Assembly (NCBI GenBank): GCA_026260175.1
Contig: JAKCWW010010614.1
Span: 1-21,387 of the forward strand
Source of the DNA: Reticulitermes lucifugus
Lineage: Eukaryota > Arthropoda > Insecta > Blattodea > Rhinotermitidae
DNA length: 21,387 nucleotides
Reading direction: 5' to 3'
Made by a program: the position numbers and the translations under genes
Notes under the pieces: generated by a model
What the model was told of the DNA's origin: nothing
Databases searched by the model: none
What the model saw: only the letters and a program-made list of their open reading frames with translations
In this document: positions 19,434 to 21,387 of the stretch, one piece after another
How positions within the stretch are numbered: position 1 is the first letter of the stretch
Layout: the number at the start of each line of letters is the position of its first letter

Positions 19434-19551
19434 ACCTGCCTTCCTCACTCCTCACTGTAACACGTCTCTCTAGCTGGTGAGCCCCACGGGGAAGCGTGGG
19501 CCGATTCAACATTCAACAGGTGAGAGAGAACATGTAGACAGTAATGTCAGG

Positions 19552-19569
19552 ACACACACACACACACAC
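19552..19569. repeat. (AC)9 microsatellite
   Basis: Uninterrupted AC dinucleotides. Confidence 0.95.
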
Positions 19570-20140
19570 CTTGAAAATGGAACGCAATTCTTTACTTGAA
19601 CTTGTCTCTTTAGTTTAAAAGGAAGCTGAATCAACACTCGCAAAGGTGAAAGGGAACAGTCACTCTGAATTCACAAAGTTCATCTAAATTAGTCATGTGA
19701 GAAGGCGTCAGAAGGCAGGGAATGAAAACTCAGTCTTATTTATTATGAAATTGAAGGAAGATCGCTATTACCTATTCAGTACTCGGATTATACATACTAC
19801 TTTTTAAAGCAATTTATACTTACGTGTTTAGACATATACAAATGTTAACAATACCCTAGTATACGAAAGTCCATATTTAGCGAAATATTACAGGGAGACT
19901 TAAAATAAACCATGGCCATGTCCTTCCAATTTTGTACAATTTAACATTTAACACTGATTCAAATTCGATGTTATATGAATTAATGCACGTGGATAATATT
20001 TGATGTGTAAAGATACAGTAATAAATTATAAAGCCTATGAATTTTAATTTTTAAACTGCACACTACCTAAAATTTACAATTTATATTACATATGAGCTCA
20101 TGCTGACTGCGATTATCACTATTGTTCTGACTTTGAAGTC

Positions 20141-20167
20141 ATGATGATGACGATGATGATGATGATA
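20141..20167. repeat. (GAT)n microsatellite
   Basis: ATGATGATGACGATGATGATGATGATAG, one interruption. Confidence 0.93.
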
Positions 20168-20280
20168 GTGTTGCTTGTCGTAGTGTTGCTGACACTGGTG
20201 TTTCTGTTAATGCCATCATATTTTTTATCACGCCCATAATGAAGGTAGCTTATTAATCAGCGATTCGTAACTAACCAATA

Positions 20281-20531
20281 CTATGGAGCACAGTTCATCT
20301 TCAGAAGCTGATAGGTCTTCAGGCAGGCAAGAAACTGCCAGCACTTCGTGGAAATCGAAGGCTTATTACCGTGTTCAAAACAGCCCGACATTTGTCCCAA
20401 TCCTGAGTGCACACCTTCTAATCCTTCTTCTGAAAGATCCCTTTTAATATTATCCTCCTATCTACGTCTAGGTTTTCCAAGTGCCTCTTTCCCAAAGGGT
20501 TTCCTATCAACAGCATGGATATGAATAATTC
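20281..20531 (-). pseudogene. Decayed LINE, C-terminal end of reverse-transcriptase ORF
   Basis: Read on the minus strand from ~20531 the frames give PLGKRHLE, then (frame-shifted) GKPRRR, a stop, EDNIKRDLSEEGLEG, then DWDKCRAVLNTVISLRFP and a tail ending CAP-stop at 20281-20283. Many insect LINE-derived predicted proteins end with the same order: G-KP-EGKRPLGRPRRRWEDNIK-DL-E, then D-DKWRALVNTVMNLRVP, then a short Ser/Arg-rich tail. The Trp after RRR is a TAG stop here, and at least two frameshifts are present, so it is dead. It differs in motif order from the plus-strand LINE end at 4536-4987 and so is a different family. No target duplication was found. Confidence 0.75.
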
Positions 20532-21328
20532 AAGGTAAATTGAGTTGAAGAACTAAGATACAAGGGACATGGTTTTCATTCTGAGAAGAACACAAAATAT
20601 ACACAATTTCTTGCAGTGTATGTTTACACGTATAATACAAAACTAACCAATTTCAGCAGTAACAGAAGTTTTAAAAATGCTAGAAAATTTTTCACATGTC
20701 CCCATTTTGATCTTAACAGGGGATGTTCCTAAAAATGTACTAGATACACAATTAAAGCAGTTTTGTTGCCACTATGCCTTATTTACATACGGCATGACTT
20801 CTAAGAAATATGAAGAAGAACGTTCATAAACTAATTTTATTGCAGCCCTATTTTTATAAGAAATATAATGCTGTATATTTCTGGTTCCATTTTACGTGGC
20901 ATCATTTTTGTTTATTGGCGTTGTTTCTGTTTCATAAAACTGATAAATGTTGCCAGGTTTTGCACATAAACATTAACACTTATATGGGTCAATTTATTCT
21001 TCGTCATCATCTCACAATCTACTTGCAGAATATCCTTGATATGAAGTCAATCCTGCACCATTGAATCTCGTCTTCGGGACTGATATCAATCATCTCTTCT
21101 GCAACATTTGCCTTAGCAATTCTTATAGCCTCGAAATTATAATAAGTAAAATGTACACCATCGAGAATAGGAAGACTACAATTTATCGCAAGCGGGGAAT
21201 GTGTGCTGAAACAGTCACACATTTGGACTGAGACGTCAGATACGTCGCAGCATGTAACTGCTCATTTATTCCTTTTCGCAGTAACAGATTTCTTTGAAAA
21301 TTAAAATTATTTGTAAAAAACACATTTT

Positions 21329-21330
<2 letters not shown>
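20532..21330. other. AT-rich stretch, one unexplained coding-like frame
   Basis: The minus frame 21019-21222 (67 codons) contains LDGVHFTYYNFEAIRIAK and AEEMIDISPEDEIQ, a composition unlike random translation. I do not recognise it and no splice structure is clear. The overlapping plus frame 20810-21064 looks like an AT-rich shadow. Confidence 0.4.

Positions 21331-21387
<57 letters not shown>
21331..21387. repeat. (CA)28 microsatellite, continues past the window
   Basis: Uninterrupted CA dinucleotides for 57 bases up to the last base, so the true length is unknown. Confidence 0.98.

Larger units (their letters stand above)
19201..20280. other. Stretch with hairpins and simple repeats, no recognised gene
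   Basis: It contains a perfect 10-bp stem (19406-19433), a GC-rich hairpin around 19480-19502, an (AC)n run at 19552-19569 and a GATGAT array at 20141-20167. No coding sequence was recognised. Confidence 0.5.

Overview
The window looks like gene-poor, repeat-rich intergenic or intronic DNA from an insect. It is AT-rich, full of simple-sequence tracts, and no reading frame can be defended as a complete host gene. Its repeats (a jockey-type retrotransposon ORF1, a decayed DUF4817/DDE-type transposase, tRNA-derived SINEs ending in TTTACC-like tails, LINE 3' ends) resemble those I associate with cockroach and termite genomes. That makes a blattodean the best guess; this rests on recalled repeat types, not on any search.

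Layout, left end: on the minus strand, 1-373 is the N-terminal half of a jockey-like ORF1 with no stop codon, running off the edge, with its 5' UTR behind it (374-~626). Next, on the plus strand, is a heavily broken Tc1/mariner-like transposase gene (~874-1726). From 2674 to 5000 there are SINE insertions of two families and a 5'-truncated LINE. Here a 12-bp target sequence is present three times, showing that a LINE and a SINE landed at the same site one after the other.

Middle: 5000-7800 holds little beyond simple repeats and an AT-rich inverted repeat. An undescribed-looking ~234-bp element with ~68-bp terminal inverted repeats lies at 8116-8349. A (TCA)n-derived tract lies at 9451-9568, a well-preserved SINE with a perfect 9-bp target duplication at 12708-13015, and a pogo/Tigger-like MITE at 14485-14650. 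Three weak copies of one dispersed repeat seem to lie at 7806-7901, 10758-10838 and 12031-12142.

Right end: a third SINE family (16350-16726) carries an AAAT tail and an 8-bp duplication. Two diverged copies of a fourth family lie at 18285-18481 and 19093-19200. A decayed LINE RT C-terminus occupies 20281-20531 on the minus strand, and a (CA)28 tract runs off the edge.

No cellular pathway or operon is encoded here. What the sequence records is layered transposition: old coding relics (transposase, two LINE 3' ends), younger SINEs with readable target duplications, and one LINE ORF1 whose visible part is intact and may be the youngest insertion. No tRNA or rRNA gene, CRISPR array or phage-like feature was seen.
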